The notes below the pieces were generated by a model that saw only the letters and a program-made list of their open reading frames with translations, ran no database searches and was not told the origin of the DNA. This document shows, piece by piece, positions 23,311-34,420 of a DNA stretch of 64,000 bases (position 1 is its first letter; each line of letters opens with the position of its first letter). Source of the stretch: Gnomoniopsis sp. IMI 355080 (Eukaryota > Ascomycota > Sordariomycetes > Diaporthales > Gnomoniaceae); contig JAPEVC010000116.1 in NCBI GenBank assembly GCA_027946555.1, positions 1-64,000 of the forward strand, given 5' to 3'. The position numbers and the translations under genes were made by a program.

Positions 23311-25339
23311 TCACGCCTTGCACATTCTTCCGTCATTCGCCACCGTCCAAGCATCACTGCCAACCGCCACGCCACAATAAAACAATCCTTCAGGATCCCA
23401 CTTTTGCTTAATGGACAGCAAGACGTCGTAGTTCCTTCCATAAAAGACCTCCTTCCAATTGGGTTGTCTGAAATCTCCTTCGTTGATATAGGTACCCATG
23501 CCAGGTGTGGCTTGTTCAAGAAGGGGCTGCAATGAGTTGGTGATCAGGTCCTGCTCTACAAAAACATCACTCCACGGATCAGTGAAGCTGAATGGAACCT
23601 CGATCGTCGCGGAAACAATTGCATCACGCCAAGCGGGTAGAACTGAATTATAGCCCGCAAATCGTTGAACGTTGGTTCCAACACCAATGAAAACGCCGTT
23701 CAGATTGGCATAAGCACGTGACGTTGAGGAGAAGTTGGATCTTGAGAAAATTAGCAAGAGAACGTGACACTTTGATACGAAGTTGCTCTTCTCAACTGGT
23801 GGTATAGAAGATTGGAACGAGGTTTGTAAAGAAAAAAGTAACGCACAGTTGAGAGGCGGAAATTAGGCGACCTCCATATTGGGCGGTACCAACTTGAATC
23901 CATCCCTCGGGAAGAGGGCCCCAGTAATACTCATAATGTTCTTGGTAAGTAGCGAACTCCGTATAGTTCAGAGTATATGTCAATTTCATAGAATCCAGGC
24001 TGCCTAGGATGGGTTGCATGGCATTCTCGAGCTCGCGTTGTGTCTTGTTGAAAGCTGTCAATGCCGAGATCGTGAGGTAGTCGCCGCTGAAGTAGTAGAT
24101 CACCATGGTTCCGAAATTAACAAGATCCGGCAATGCCGCATGGAATGCGTCGACGGCTGCGAAGATCGTATCACTGGAGTTCCCGTTGTCGGCTTTCTGA
24201 AGAGAGAGTTTGAGGCCACTGACAACTGCATCTGGGTAGGTCTTGACAGTCATCGAGACAACGACACCGTAGTTCCCACCGCCAGCCCCACTACATCAAG
24301 CTCAGAACGTCAGTTCTATGATCTCAAGTACGTGGGCAAACGATTGCTCTTATCAGAAAAATGCTCACCTCAATGCCCAGTATAGATCTGGGTTTTCGTA
24401 TTTTGAGGCCGTAACCAGCTCACCACTGGCAGTGACCACCTCAAAAGACAGTGTCTGATCTGCGGCTAGTCCAAAGCTGGTGCTCAAGGCAGAGTGTCCA
24501 CCGTTCTGAGTGTAGCCACCGGCGACGCCAACAGTTGGGCACTCTCCCGTGACTGCGACGCGTCCCATCGCAGAAGCAGCTTCGATAAGTTCGTAGCCTT
24601 GGACACCAGCGCCAACTGTAAGAGCCGTGCCAACGTAATCTGAACTGTTCCATTGGACCGGCTCGATACTTTTCAGGTGATGAGTCCAGACAGCCAATGC
24701 TCCGGCGCCAGTCGATCGACCGAGGTAGTCATGACCTTGACTTTAAAGTAAGCGTTTTTGAAAGTCGGAAGAGGCTGTGCAGGCAGCACTTACCGGTATT
24801 TCGAATGACCAATCGAATATTTTTCTCCTTTGCGAATTTAATGGCAGCTGCAACATCTTCGGGCTGGGTTACATTGACGGCATAGCGGACATAGTTGCCC
24901 AGCTCGCATGGCCTTTGGGCGGAAGTGAAAGGGTCACAACTTTGGTTGGCAAAGAAGGGGGCCATTATACTAGAACTGGAATTCATGCTGAAAGACTCAT
25001 TAGTTTTTTGAGCCTACGAAGACTGTCTCGTTGTGGCTGAACGACTAACTGGATTCCCGAATACGTCCATTGCTCTTGGAGGTTCGCACACTGCTCCGCG
25101 TCGTATACCGGATCGTGACAAGGCGAGCCAAGGGGTACAGTGGCGATCAGACGGCCGTCAACCGTAGCATTGAGAGCCGACCATTCTGCTACACTTGGCC
25201 AGCACTCATCACCTGGGAAGCACTTGCAGTCGATAGCGGTCGAGTTTCGAGTATGATCCCAAGGCGTTCGCCTGGTGCAGCCAGTAGCTGCAGAAACATG
25301 GTCCAACAAGAGGAACGAGGCAAGTAGAAACCACTGCAT
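23311..25339 (-). CDS. secreted FAD-linked oxidoreductase, BBE-like, bicovalent flavin
   Basis: Berberine-bridge/6-hydroxynicotine-oxidase-type flavoenzyme of 574 residues, from exons 25339-25050, 24987-24794, 24735-24369, 24290-23847 and 23740-23311. A signal peptide spans about residues 1-17 (MQWFLLASFLLLDHVSA). FAD_binding_4 landmarks are VRYAVNVTQPEDVAAAIKFA and LVIRNTGHDYLGRS, where His163 is the usual 8-alpha flavin link; GECPTVGVAGGY provides Cys227 for the second link, 64 residues later as in bicovalent family members. The next motif reads TQNGGHS where TQGGGHS is common. The C-terminal BBE segment ends with KQKWDPEGLFYCGVAVGSD, keeping the D-P-x-x-F-Y/C block. Many N-x-S/T sites fit secretion. 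Relatives oxidise oligosaccharides, alkaloid-like or polyketide intermediates; no substrate is assigned. Intron 4 is longer than the others (106 bases). Confidence 0.9.
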
Positions 25340-27683
25340 GATTACCTAGGGAGGCGCGCTGCAATTGGTCGTACAGGTGAAAGGTGCAAGTGATAATGAC
25401 TCGAAGGCAGTACCAAGCATGCCCAGGTGACCGATACCTGGGTAGAAAGGAGCAGGAAATACAACACCGAAAACAAATATACTGTGGCCTGTGCCCCTAA
25501 GTAGGATAATTCTGTTGGCAGACCGAAGGAGTTAGACCGTATGCGCAGTCAATATTCACTGAGTCAAGCCAAGAATTTGCCCTATAGTAGTGTCTGAAGC
25601 CAGACCTCGGTTACAGTCGTGCACTCCACACCTCGTTCGACGGTCCAATATTAAGCTTTTAACTATAAAATGCGTTATCAAAAAAGATTTCAATTTCAAG
25701 GCACCGTCGGCAGAATGAATGCGGCCATGCAGAAGTTACTGATCTCCTCTCGGTATACGAGGGTTCTCTACCAAGCGAGCCAACCGGGTCACCCGCATAT
25801 CCTTGGATCGTTCCCGACAGAACGGTCCGCAAAGCTCGCGACGGACCGCAGCCCCTTTTCGGGCAAACACTGCCGAAATCCAACGTTACTGCCGACCGAA
25901 TTTCAAGCGGCTTTGCCGTCGCAAACTCAACCTTGGAATACAGTATCCCAGTGCAATCTCAGGCCAGCCTCGTTTTCGGGCAGTCATGACTGAGTTTTCG
26001 TTCCTCCGGATCTGCTAACGGTTGTCTTCGGATCGGTGTGTGCACTCAACTGGTGATTGAAAGCGTCTACTTCATTGGTCTGTTGTACTCGACCTGACCG
26101 CGACCACTCATCCGTAAATGGTTGCTGGTATTCGAGGGGCTCGCGGGATCAATTGTCAATTTCTGCCAGCCAAGAAACACTAATCAAGCCCTTACATCCA
26201 AGGATCCGCAGCGAAAGATACCTCAAGCTCAGGTATCCCCCCTCCCAGAATGTGGACCGATCGTACTCGGGAATCTGCGAATCTCAATCCGCTTACTTTA
26301 ACAGTCTCTATCTGGTACAAACCCTTGGTGAGATATCAGAGATATCATGCCGGAATCCGGATTGACGTGAACGTTGCCCCGTCCATGTAGATCCCGCCTT
26401 GGTAATGGATACATGTTCTTTTCGAGCCTAGCGACCTTAGAGTACTCTGCGGGTACCAGTTGGAATGTGTGGGGATTGTGTGTCCCGTGGAACCCCGTCC
26501 AATTGCTACAACACTTGAAAGCAGCATCTTCTGTTCGAACATCGCGTTTTCCAAAACTATAACGATCATTCAAGCGAGGTGTTACAACCTGTCTCCAAAT
26601 CTGAGACCGCAGGATTTTGTACCCCAGCATAATACAATTAGAGGGCGGTGTTAAGTAGCATGCGTAATGGACCTTTTTCAGTTAGCACTGACTTGGCACC
26701 TGCTACATGACTCCATATTTCTGGACAGTGCTATGAAAACATACACTCATGTCTGCTACCTTAGTAAGGGAATCCCATTCTTCGCGAAAGGACAAAAAGC
26801 AGGGAAACAGCCGAGCTCGTAGCAGTATCCAGATATTACTGTATGTAGCCATCTTGGTAGACAAGTACTTTTAGGCAATAGGTCCGAAATAGCCTGAAGT
26901 ACCTCCTGAAAACACTAATACTTTGCTCATACAGATACCACATCTTCCATACTGGGAAGCATAAGTCCTACAGGATAAGCCAACGCGCATCTATTGGGTT
27001 ATTAGAAATCCATGCCTCCATGGCTCTGCAGCATGTCCACGAGCGGAAGAAACCTAGGTAAACAACAAGCTCAGCGCCGTATTAGACTCAGACTGAACTC
27101 TTCTTCGTTCCAGTCAATGTAAGTACTTCTGGCCTCCTTCGATTCCAATAAAAGAATGGAAAAAATTGTACGTAAGTTCACCTTGGTGGCCTCCACTGAA
27201 GTGGATGCTGGCTCAGCTTTCAAGGATGAATACCAGTCTACCATACCTACCTAGGTAGGTAATATAGATTAGAAGTGCTATTCATGGGCGAGTAATTCAT
27301 GTGGAATACTCCACTTGCTAGCAGGGTTCAAGTCTTTGGCGGCTAGGAATCCCAACCTCGTGTAGGGGTATCAATTAAAGTTTCATAACAATGTCTCAAC
27401 GGCGGCCATTTCACCAGCTTGTTTGCGCTAGTTTGATCTCCCCCTGGCGGTGTACACCATTCTCTGCCCGTGTTGCAGAATTTGTAGGAGATTTGAGCAT
27501 CAAGAGAACCCGGCATTAAGATATATCATCTGATCTAGCATCTTAGATGTCTGATTAGAATCTTCAAAAGCGAAGGAGTCCTTGATGCTTTGCTGGGCCC
27601 GTTCAGCATAGCTGCTTCTTTCCACAACTTTGAATATTCAATTTGGTGATTTTAAGGCTCGTCCTCCCCGTCGATCATTCAAC
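25340..27683. other. intergenic, no gene seen
   Basis: Short frames only. A GC-rich patch at about 25680-26620 differs from its AT-richer flanks and could be an eroded element, but no motif is readable. Contains the longest palindrome of the TACCTAGGTA group at 27244-27261, plus variants near 25343, 25435 and 27051. Confidence 0.45.
27244..27261. repeat. 18-base extended TACCTAGGTA palindrome, copy 6
   Basis: Perfect 18-base palindrome TACCTACCTAGGTAGGTA, containing the 10-base core at 27248-27257. It is 420 bases upstream of the PTH11-like receptor gene. Confidence 0.85.
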
Positions 27684-29098
27684 ATGGGCTGGGTATTCAA
27701 CAAGTCAGATGATATCCCTACATGGGTTCCACAAATCGTGGCCATAGCCTTAGTATTTACCGCCCTATCATTCTTCACTTGCTGCCTGCGGGTCTATGTG
27801 AGGGCTTTCATGATTAAAGCTTTCGGTGCTGGTGAGTCAAGCCAATCCTCAAAGGTTCTCCTCCCGGTCACTTGGAAATAACACAAAGTACAGATGATTG
27901 GGCCGTCCTCTTCAGCTGGGTAAGATCACCAACTGCATCTCATCCGAGCCCCTCCCCTAGCTTGGGTACCATCTTCTGACAAAATTCGGGAGGATCAAGA
28001 TCGGGATTTGTGGATATGCAACTTGCAGTATTATCCGTCAGTGCACCCGTTTGCTGTCTCACAACACAATCTGACATCTGTGCAGAAACGAGATGGGGCC
28101 TCGGGATCCTCCATATTGACGACATGCCCGCCGAAAACATTTATAACTTCCTACTTGTGCGTGGTCATGACACTCAAAGGGGCCCTCTGCATTCCCTCAT
28201 GCACGTCAGACACTGACCTCAGCAGATCCAATATATCGGTTCACCCTTCTATGTTCTGTGCCTTTTTGGCTTCAAATTCAGCCTCCTGATGTCTTACCTT
28301 CGATTTATACAGTTTGGATTCTGGAACTTGGCAACCAGGGTCATGGTTGTGGTGGTCATTATGGCCCACATTGCATTTTTATTCGGCTTCATATTTACCT
28401 GCAACCCAATCGCCAAGTCTTGGGACTCGACCGTTACGACTGGTAGCTGCTTGGGTCTGCCATTCTACACATCATTTTCGGCTTTGACAATTTCCTTTGA
28501 TGTTATCATGTCAGTGCAATGCAAACCCCCAGACGAGGGCGAAGGACTTGGGTAGCAACGGACACTGACCTAATTCCATCTCCTCAGCATACTTCTTCCT
28601 TTCCATGTCATCATCAACACACAACTCCAGACCCGCAAGAAGGTTGCTATCCTGGGGCTTTTCACTCTCGGCATCTTTATTACGGTGGTCCAAGTCATTC
28701 GATTCAGTACGATTCAATCTCTCAGCAACCTTCTGGATTCAGCGAGGCCAATCACATGGTCCATCATAGAAGGTAATCTTGGTATAATCACAACCTGTAT
28801 ACCTACTCTCGCGCCCTTGGTGCGTTATTACTCCGACAGATCGAGGCTTGATGGACAGTCCGGCAGATCAGGTACAACGAGACAACAGGGCACTGGTCAA
28901 AACTCATCAAGCTATGCCATGAAATCGTTCGTGAGCGGATTACGAGGTACGGGCACATCAGCGAACCGAAATGTTGTGATTAGTGGTAATCACAGTGGCG
29001 ACAGCACAGAGCTTATCTGTGATACTTCAGCGGGGATTGTCAAGACCACCGAGCTCACTGTAACTTCATCGGGAGCCGATCACTACCTAGGAAGATAA
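27684..29098 (+). CDS. PTH11-like seven-helix membrane protein (fungal rhodopsin-like/SAT4 domain)
   Basis: Predicted plasma-membrane receptor-like protein of 359 residues, related to Magnaporthe Pth11 and the SAT4-type integral membrane family. Six exons: 27684-27831, 27894-27919, 28000-28036, 28086-28156, 28223-28509 and 28588-29098. Two are tiny (26 and 37 bases) but each restores family motifs: DDWAVLFSW across introns 1-2 (usual DDW), then TRWGLGIHI-like RWGLGILHIDD, then QIQYIGSPFYVLCLFGFKFSLLMSYLRF as helix 3. Later blocks are FTCNPIAKSWD (the conserved CxP-xxxxW), PFYTSFSALTISFDV, LPFHVIINTQLQTRKK and IIEGNLGIITTCIPTLAPL. The C-tail of about 80 residues is Ser/Thr/Gly-rich and hydrophilic. 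The short N-terminus has no CFEM domain. The start is the only ATG in the exon 1 frame. No ligand can be inferred. Confidence 0.87.
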
Positions 29099-31766
29099 AC
29101 AAGCTGGATCAACCGCGGTCTTATGTCTAGCAGTAAACTGCACCAGCGAGGATTCTGTCCTCTTTCTCCAGGGTAAAAGCTAATTAAATGATATCTAAAC
29201 TTGCTACTCCATGTGAAATAATTGTTTTTCTTCCTACAATTGGATAAACTTTGTTAGGAAACGAAATTCAACACAAATTTTGGGGCGTGATGAGTTGAAT
29301 ATCTAGTGAAGGACTACCCTTCTCAGCCATCCCATTCCGTTTGGTTTCGTCCCGGTCAATTCAAAGGTGCCTGTCTAAATCGACAATGCCATTTATTGTA
29401 CGTTGTATAGACAGAATTGGTCGGTCTGTATTTTGATGACGGCAAAGTCTTTGATGGTAGGCTTACTGTTTCCTACCATTTTCATCACGAGCCAAGCGCT
29501 GTCCCTCTCGCGCATCTGGCCGTTGTAGATTTCCAGAGTCCAAAAGCGCAACTCGTGTTGCCTTATTGAAGTCAAAGAGCTTCCGAATTTTAGGCTGTAC
29601 TTTGAAGTGCTCCAATACCGACGCACGATGCTGTAGCTCGACATGTGTCACCGATGAGCATTACAGTCAGTGTATGTACTGCCGTGTTTGATTGGTCCAC
29701 TGGCTTCACGAATTGCGGACTCACGCCGGCATACTCCTGCTTAACGAAAATGCTATGTACAAGACCCGTGTGCGAAGTTCTGGAATCTTAGTGCAGGAAA
29801 TTGATAGCCTCGGACTCGAAGGCTACGCTTAAGCAGCTGATTGCCGAAGAACGAAAGCAAGTCGTTAGCCATAATTTGTTATCAGAGTGTTGGGTCCAGG
29901 CTAAAGTGAAATCAAGCTACCCCATTTCATTTCCATGTATTACCTTGGTCCATGCGAGTTGAATGATTAGTGTGGACCGAGACGTTTGTGGTTTGAGGCA
30001 GTGGCTTCATAATGATAGCCAAAGGTTCCAATCGGGGTTCTTCTTGTCTTCGATCACGAGATGTCTAGTCTTCGAGGGTCTAGCGGCCGTCACTTGCTCA
30101 TGCTATGTGGAAAGGCTAGCCAAGCTCCAGCCTTAAGCTTCAATAGCCTTGTCGTAGTGTTAAATCAATGGGATATCAAGTTGTATGGTCATCTTTAGAT
30201 ATGCTTGTGCGAAATCTCTGGTCGTGGGCTCATATCTACTGTGATGCAATAATCTTTAATTTCGGAGTGAGCCTATACGACAATTGAATTCGAAAACAAG
30301 GTCCAAGGCTAACCTCTTCAAATTGGATGATATGATTAATGCCAATGTAGGACATGTATAGATGCTCTATTGCAGATAATGAGTGTCGGAGGGTACAGGA
30401 TTCGATCATTGTTCAACGTGGAGTAGTGGTCCAAAAGTCACAAAATCCATCCTTCTTGGGCTACTCGGCGTGCATTTGACCACTTGACTGATGTGAAACA
30501 GACAGTATAGGCTCGTCGTGACGGCCTGAGGCTGACATACTTGATCTATCGGGCTACGTGTCAGCGGTCAGCAGCCAGGTCATCGAAAAACTCCATTCCG
30601 GCCTGGGATTTGCTGTTTAAGTTGGAGACGTTCCACAGAATGGCCATTCCTGTTCTCGAATCGGCTTCCGAAGACCGTTTGGACTGGCGCTCCCTAGTGC
30701 ATATCTGTAATCGATCTATTTGCCGTCAGATTCGCTTGTATGACCAGCACCGCTGGGGTTGATAACACTTAGCAAGATAACGAGTTTGTTCTTCGATAGA
30801 ATGACATTTTCTTCAATTGTAATGGAGCATTAGTCCCAGTGAGTCGTGACTATATTCGTATCACACCTCCCCAGATCGGAAACGCTACAGGTTGTGCGCC
30901 AGCCACTAGCAGTCTTGTAATACGAACATCGGTCCTTAAGGCCGCCAAAATCTGATCTAAAATATATAAACTTCTAGGTCAGGTGATTTTGACCTGATGG
31001 CGCGCCGCCTACCTTCTGCACAGACTTGATAGTCGACTTACTTGACTCGGACTACTCAGATGTGCACAGGGTCAAGGCTCATCAAAACAGATACGTTACA
31101 ACCGAAAAGGCTTGCAACTTACCAAATTCGGATGTGCACAATGCAATGCTGCTTCATGTCTTTGTTTTGAAGTTCTCTGATCCACATGCAAATCCTCAGT
31201 GCTTCGGAGTCCACTATCTCTCCGCCCTCGGCAATTTCAGGGGCGTTGTGATCGTCCGAATTGTGTTGAGATCAACAGCTCAATGGGATCGCCGAGGACC
31301 CATAGTAATACAATCCACGATGATCGCACCTACTTTTGCCCTTTAAGAGTCCAAAAAGCTCTGACCGTCCCGTGAAATGTAAATTAGTTCCAAAACTGGT
31401 TCTAAATCCAAGCCTTTTGACCTCGGGAGATCACCGGGAACAAAATTGAATGACCGACAGCCTTGATGCCCCTGCCTATCAGACTAAATGAGACGTCCTC
31501 TTCAGTATGATATCGGGGTGAACGAAGGTGGACTAGTTGTTCGAGAAATTAACATGCCATCATTGGGCTTCTATGACCTCAAAGTGATAAGTTCAATGGC
31601 CGCTCGTTGAGTATATATACCCTTCAGATGTTCGCCCTTGAGTCAAGACCAATATTATATCCATCCTCCTACAAAAGCTTAATAATTCACTGAACCAACT
31701 GTTCCACACTCGCTATCTTCTTCAGGAATTCATTGTCACTCATTTACAAAACTCCTAACTTTCAAA
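29099..31766. other. intergenic, AT-rich, no gene seen
   Basis: Only short frames, mostly with non-ATG starts. A small inverted repeat TCAGGT/ACCTGA (30979-30997, seven-base loop) follows an AATATATAAA run. The last 150 bases form a clear promoter for the secreted-protein gene at 31767. Confidence 0.45.
31612..31619 (+). promoter_or_regulatory. TATA box of the small secreted-protein gene
   Basis: TATATATA lies 148 bases before the ATG at 31767 and is followed by a pyrimidine-rich leader with CACTCGCTATCTTCTTC and CTTTCAAAATGAAG, a layout common for strongly expressed fungal genes. Confidence 0.5.
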
Positions 31767-32428
31767 ATGAAGACTTCTTTCGTCTCTCTCCTGGCTCTGG
31801 CCGCTGGCGCATTCGCCGGTCGTATTGGGACTGTTGGCTCCCTCTATGAGCGCGACCAAACCATCACTGTCACTACTTTGACGGAGACGATCAAGACTTA
31901 CACCTCATCCATCAGTGAGTCTCATATAAAGCGGGTTTTGGCGCAGCATTGGGCTACTTATTAACACTTGTTCAGACTCAACTCTGGCTTCTGTTCCCGA
32001 GAACCCTACCGCAGCTGAACAGACCAAGGCTATCAACGCCATCGCACCCAAGCTGGAGGAGATCTCTGATGTTCTTCACACTGCAACCAAGGCCTCGGTC
32101 ACTACTGCCTTCTTGGATGTCGATGGAACGGACCTCGTGTCAGCTGTCGAGGGTTTGGTTCACGAGATCGTGTACACTGTCAAGGCTGTCGTTGAGAAGC
32201 TCGGACTGGGTAAGTTACCAGTAAACCAAACACTTCATGGAATTGTAATTAACCAACTGGTGATCCATAGTGAATGGCCTTTTGGTTGCCTTGAAGCCAT
32301 TGTTCATCGTCCTTGGCAGCCTTGTCACGTCTCTTGACACCGTGGTTAGTGGACTGCTGGTGGACGTTGAAGGCATTCTCAACTCTGTTCTCAGCATTGT
32401 AGCCAGCGTTTTGGTCACACTCATCTAA
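31767..32428 (+). CDS. small secreted amphipathic helical protein, unknown function
   Basis: Three exons, 31767-31914, 31976-32209 and 32271-32428, give 179 residues. A signal peptide is plain (MKTSFVSLLALAAGAFA). The mature part starts with a Thr-rich stretch (TITVTTLTETIKTYTSS), then a helical region with alternating acidic and apolar residues (LEEISDVLHTATKAS, VEGLVHEIVYTVKAVVEKLGL), and the whole third exon is a near-continuous run of Leu, Val and Ser with Asp or Glu every turn or two (SLVTSLDTVVSGLL). There are no cysteines, so it is not a hydrophobin or a typical disulfide-rich effector. The pattern recalls surface-binding secreted proteins such as HsbA in size and helicity, but no motif proves that. 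The TATA box and compact leader suggest good expression. Convergent with the hydrolase gene. Confidence 0.8.
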
Positions 32429-32768
32429 TTTTCGATCTGGAAAACCCGGCTGGAATTTCCTCTTCGAACCTCACACTCTGGGCCTCGGAAAGCTGTCGCT
32501 GAATGTCTATTTCACTGTATATAATTACATAGTCCGTCCATTGGTCGACATGTGTGTGACTCATATTAAATATTAGTCTCAGCATTGCGAATATACGGCG
32601 CTCTGCTATTACATCTTCATAACTTATGACCCGACTGTTGTGACAAAATCTTCCACCTCCCTGAAGAACACGTACGCCTGCCTAACCATCCCAAATTTAT
32701 ACAGTCCTCAAATCCAACAGGAGTTTTTATAGACTGAAATGGAACTCGTTCAACCATCATCTCATACC
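32429..32768. other. intergenic between convergent genes
   Basis: Shared 3' region; AT-rich stretch near 32520-32580 with AATATTA-like sequence. No gene seen. Confidence 0.5.
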
Positions 32769-34420
32769 TCATGCCTTCTTCTCCAGATTATCATCAAACA
32801 GGCTGGGAATACACACATACTTCACCAATTTGCTGACCTCTCGACCACGATGACCGGTGCAATCTTTGCAGCCCTTCCTAGCCATCTCTAGACCTACCAC
32901 CCCATCCATGTTGCGATTCATCCCGTTCGCAGTGGCTCCAAGCCCAGTCCAGCTCAACCTCTTCTTTCCGTTCTTGAAGATCTGCGAGGCAGAGTCACTG
33001 GCCAGAGCGGTAAATTCACGTTTCTCAGCAAGTTCTCTGTCAATTGTCATGAGGTCATCTAGGATGCTGCGGTCTGAACCTGCAGGCGAAGTAGACGCAG
33101 ACGGGTTATTGTGGTGCGTCTGGTCAGGGAATAGGCAAGACATGTAGTCCTTGAGCGACATGAATGGGCGTGAGGAAGGCTTGTGTTCTGTAGGCCCACT
33201 GACAGCCTTGCTCTTGTCTTTGGGAGATCCAGGAGTATCCGGTTGGATCCTACCAGGGCCATTCAGCATGAATACGCAGCCGCAGAAGCGACCTGCCAGA
33301 TCCTCATGAACGCTATGTATCACGCCCATGCGCGCGAACGGATCTGTAGAAAACGCAAAATGTTCGATGTGGGGTCCCCGACGCTCGGTGACAAATTCCG
33401 GGGCGTGAACTTGCTTCCCAACAGTCTTCGTGTCGGCGACAGGGCCACCCAGGGGTGTGACAAATTCCACAGCTGCGGCCCCGAAGGTGTATATCTCCAA
33501 TTTTGACAACTTGTCAGTCGGAATGTCGGCGTATAGCTGGCGGAGAAGTTGAGACATCGTAATGGCACCAGTGTTGTGGGCGAGGATGATTGTACGGGTG
33601 GTCTTGGTATCCAGCAATGTCGTGCGAATATCAGTATACAAAGCATGTGTGGTGGCTGAAGGGTAGGCCATATTGAAAGAACGTTGGAGTAGCGCAGCCA
33701 AAATATCAATGGGTAGACCGTAAGTCGGCTCGTGGACAGCGCTGATGGTCCTGCTGAAAAGTCTTGCTAAAGCGGGGAGAGTCTTCTTCGTCAAGCTCTT
33801 CGAGCTTCGGAAGCATTAGCTAAAACCGTCTTCTTTTCTTCAGGGAAGTGCAACAGGATAATTCACCTCATTCCTATTCCTGCAATGAAGAACCACTGCT
33901 CATCATCCACTTCCTGACCCATCATCCATCCATCCGCCGCGGCTGGCGATGGTGAGCGGATGACCTCCCCTCTGATGCTACGGCCGTTGAGGGACCAGCT
34001 CATCCCCATCACCAAAGCGCTGCAGCACCCGACCCAAGCCGCGAACAATGCACCCGGGAGAGTCAGCCACAGTGGAATTGCTGATATGAGCATGTACAGC
34101 TCGAGCAGGGCCAGGCAAACATGCTGGACCATCTCAGAGATGTCCATTCGGGAGGTGAAGGCGCCATGAATTAGCGAAGGCAACAAGCTGATTGTTTGCG
34201 AGATATCTTTGCGTAGTTGTTGAGTGACAGAGCGCCGCGAGTTTGGTCTTGTACCGCATGCGCCATCGATCAACGGCGGAATGTAGGTAATGTTAGGCGA
34301 TCCAACATAGCGATGTTCTTGTTGGTGTTCGGAAGTGGGTGACGTTGGTGCTTTGAATTTCGATATCGATCTGTTCTTAGGAGACGTGCTCGGCGATCCG
34401 GAAGGCGAGAGGAACGGCAT
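32769..34420 (-). CDS. membrane alpha/beta-hydrolase-like protein with altered nucleophile elbow
   Basis: Two exons, 34420-33867 and 33804-32769, give 529 residues; the 62-base intron uses GTGAAT and a GCTAATG branch site. The first 85 residues are Ser/Pro-rich and basic; two apolar segments near residues 95-145 (LLELYMLISAIPLWLTLP, GALFAAWVGCCSALVMGM) look membrane-spanning. Next, DEQWFFIAGIGMSS, AVHEPTYGLPIDILAALLQRSF and a later YTFGAAAVEF match a fungus-specific lipase-like family whose members usually carry an AHSQGG-type elbow. Here the elbow reads LILAH-like IILAHNTGAITMS (residues 258-270), with Asn-Thr in place of the nucleophile serine, so the usual serine-hydrolase triad is not evident. 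The C-terminal 170 residues are polar and probably disordered. Function unknown. Confidence 0.75.
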
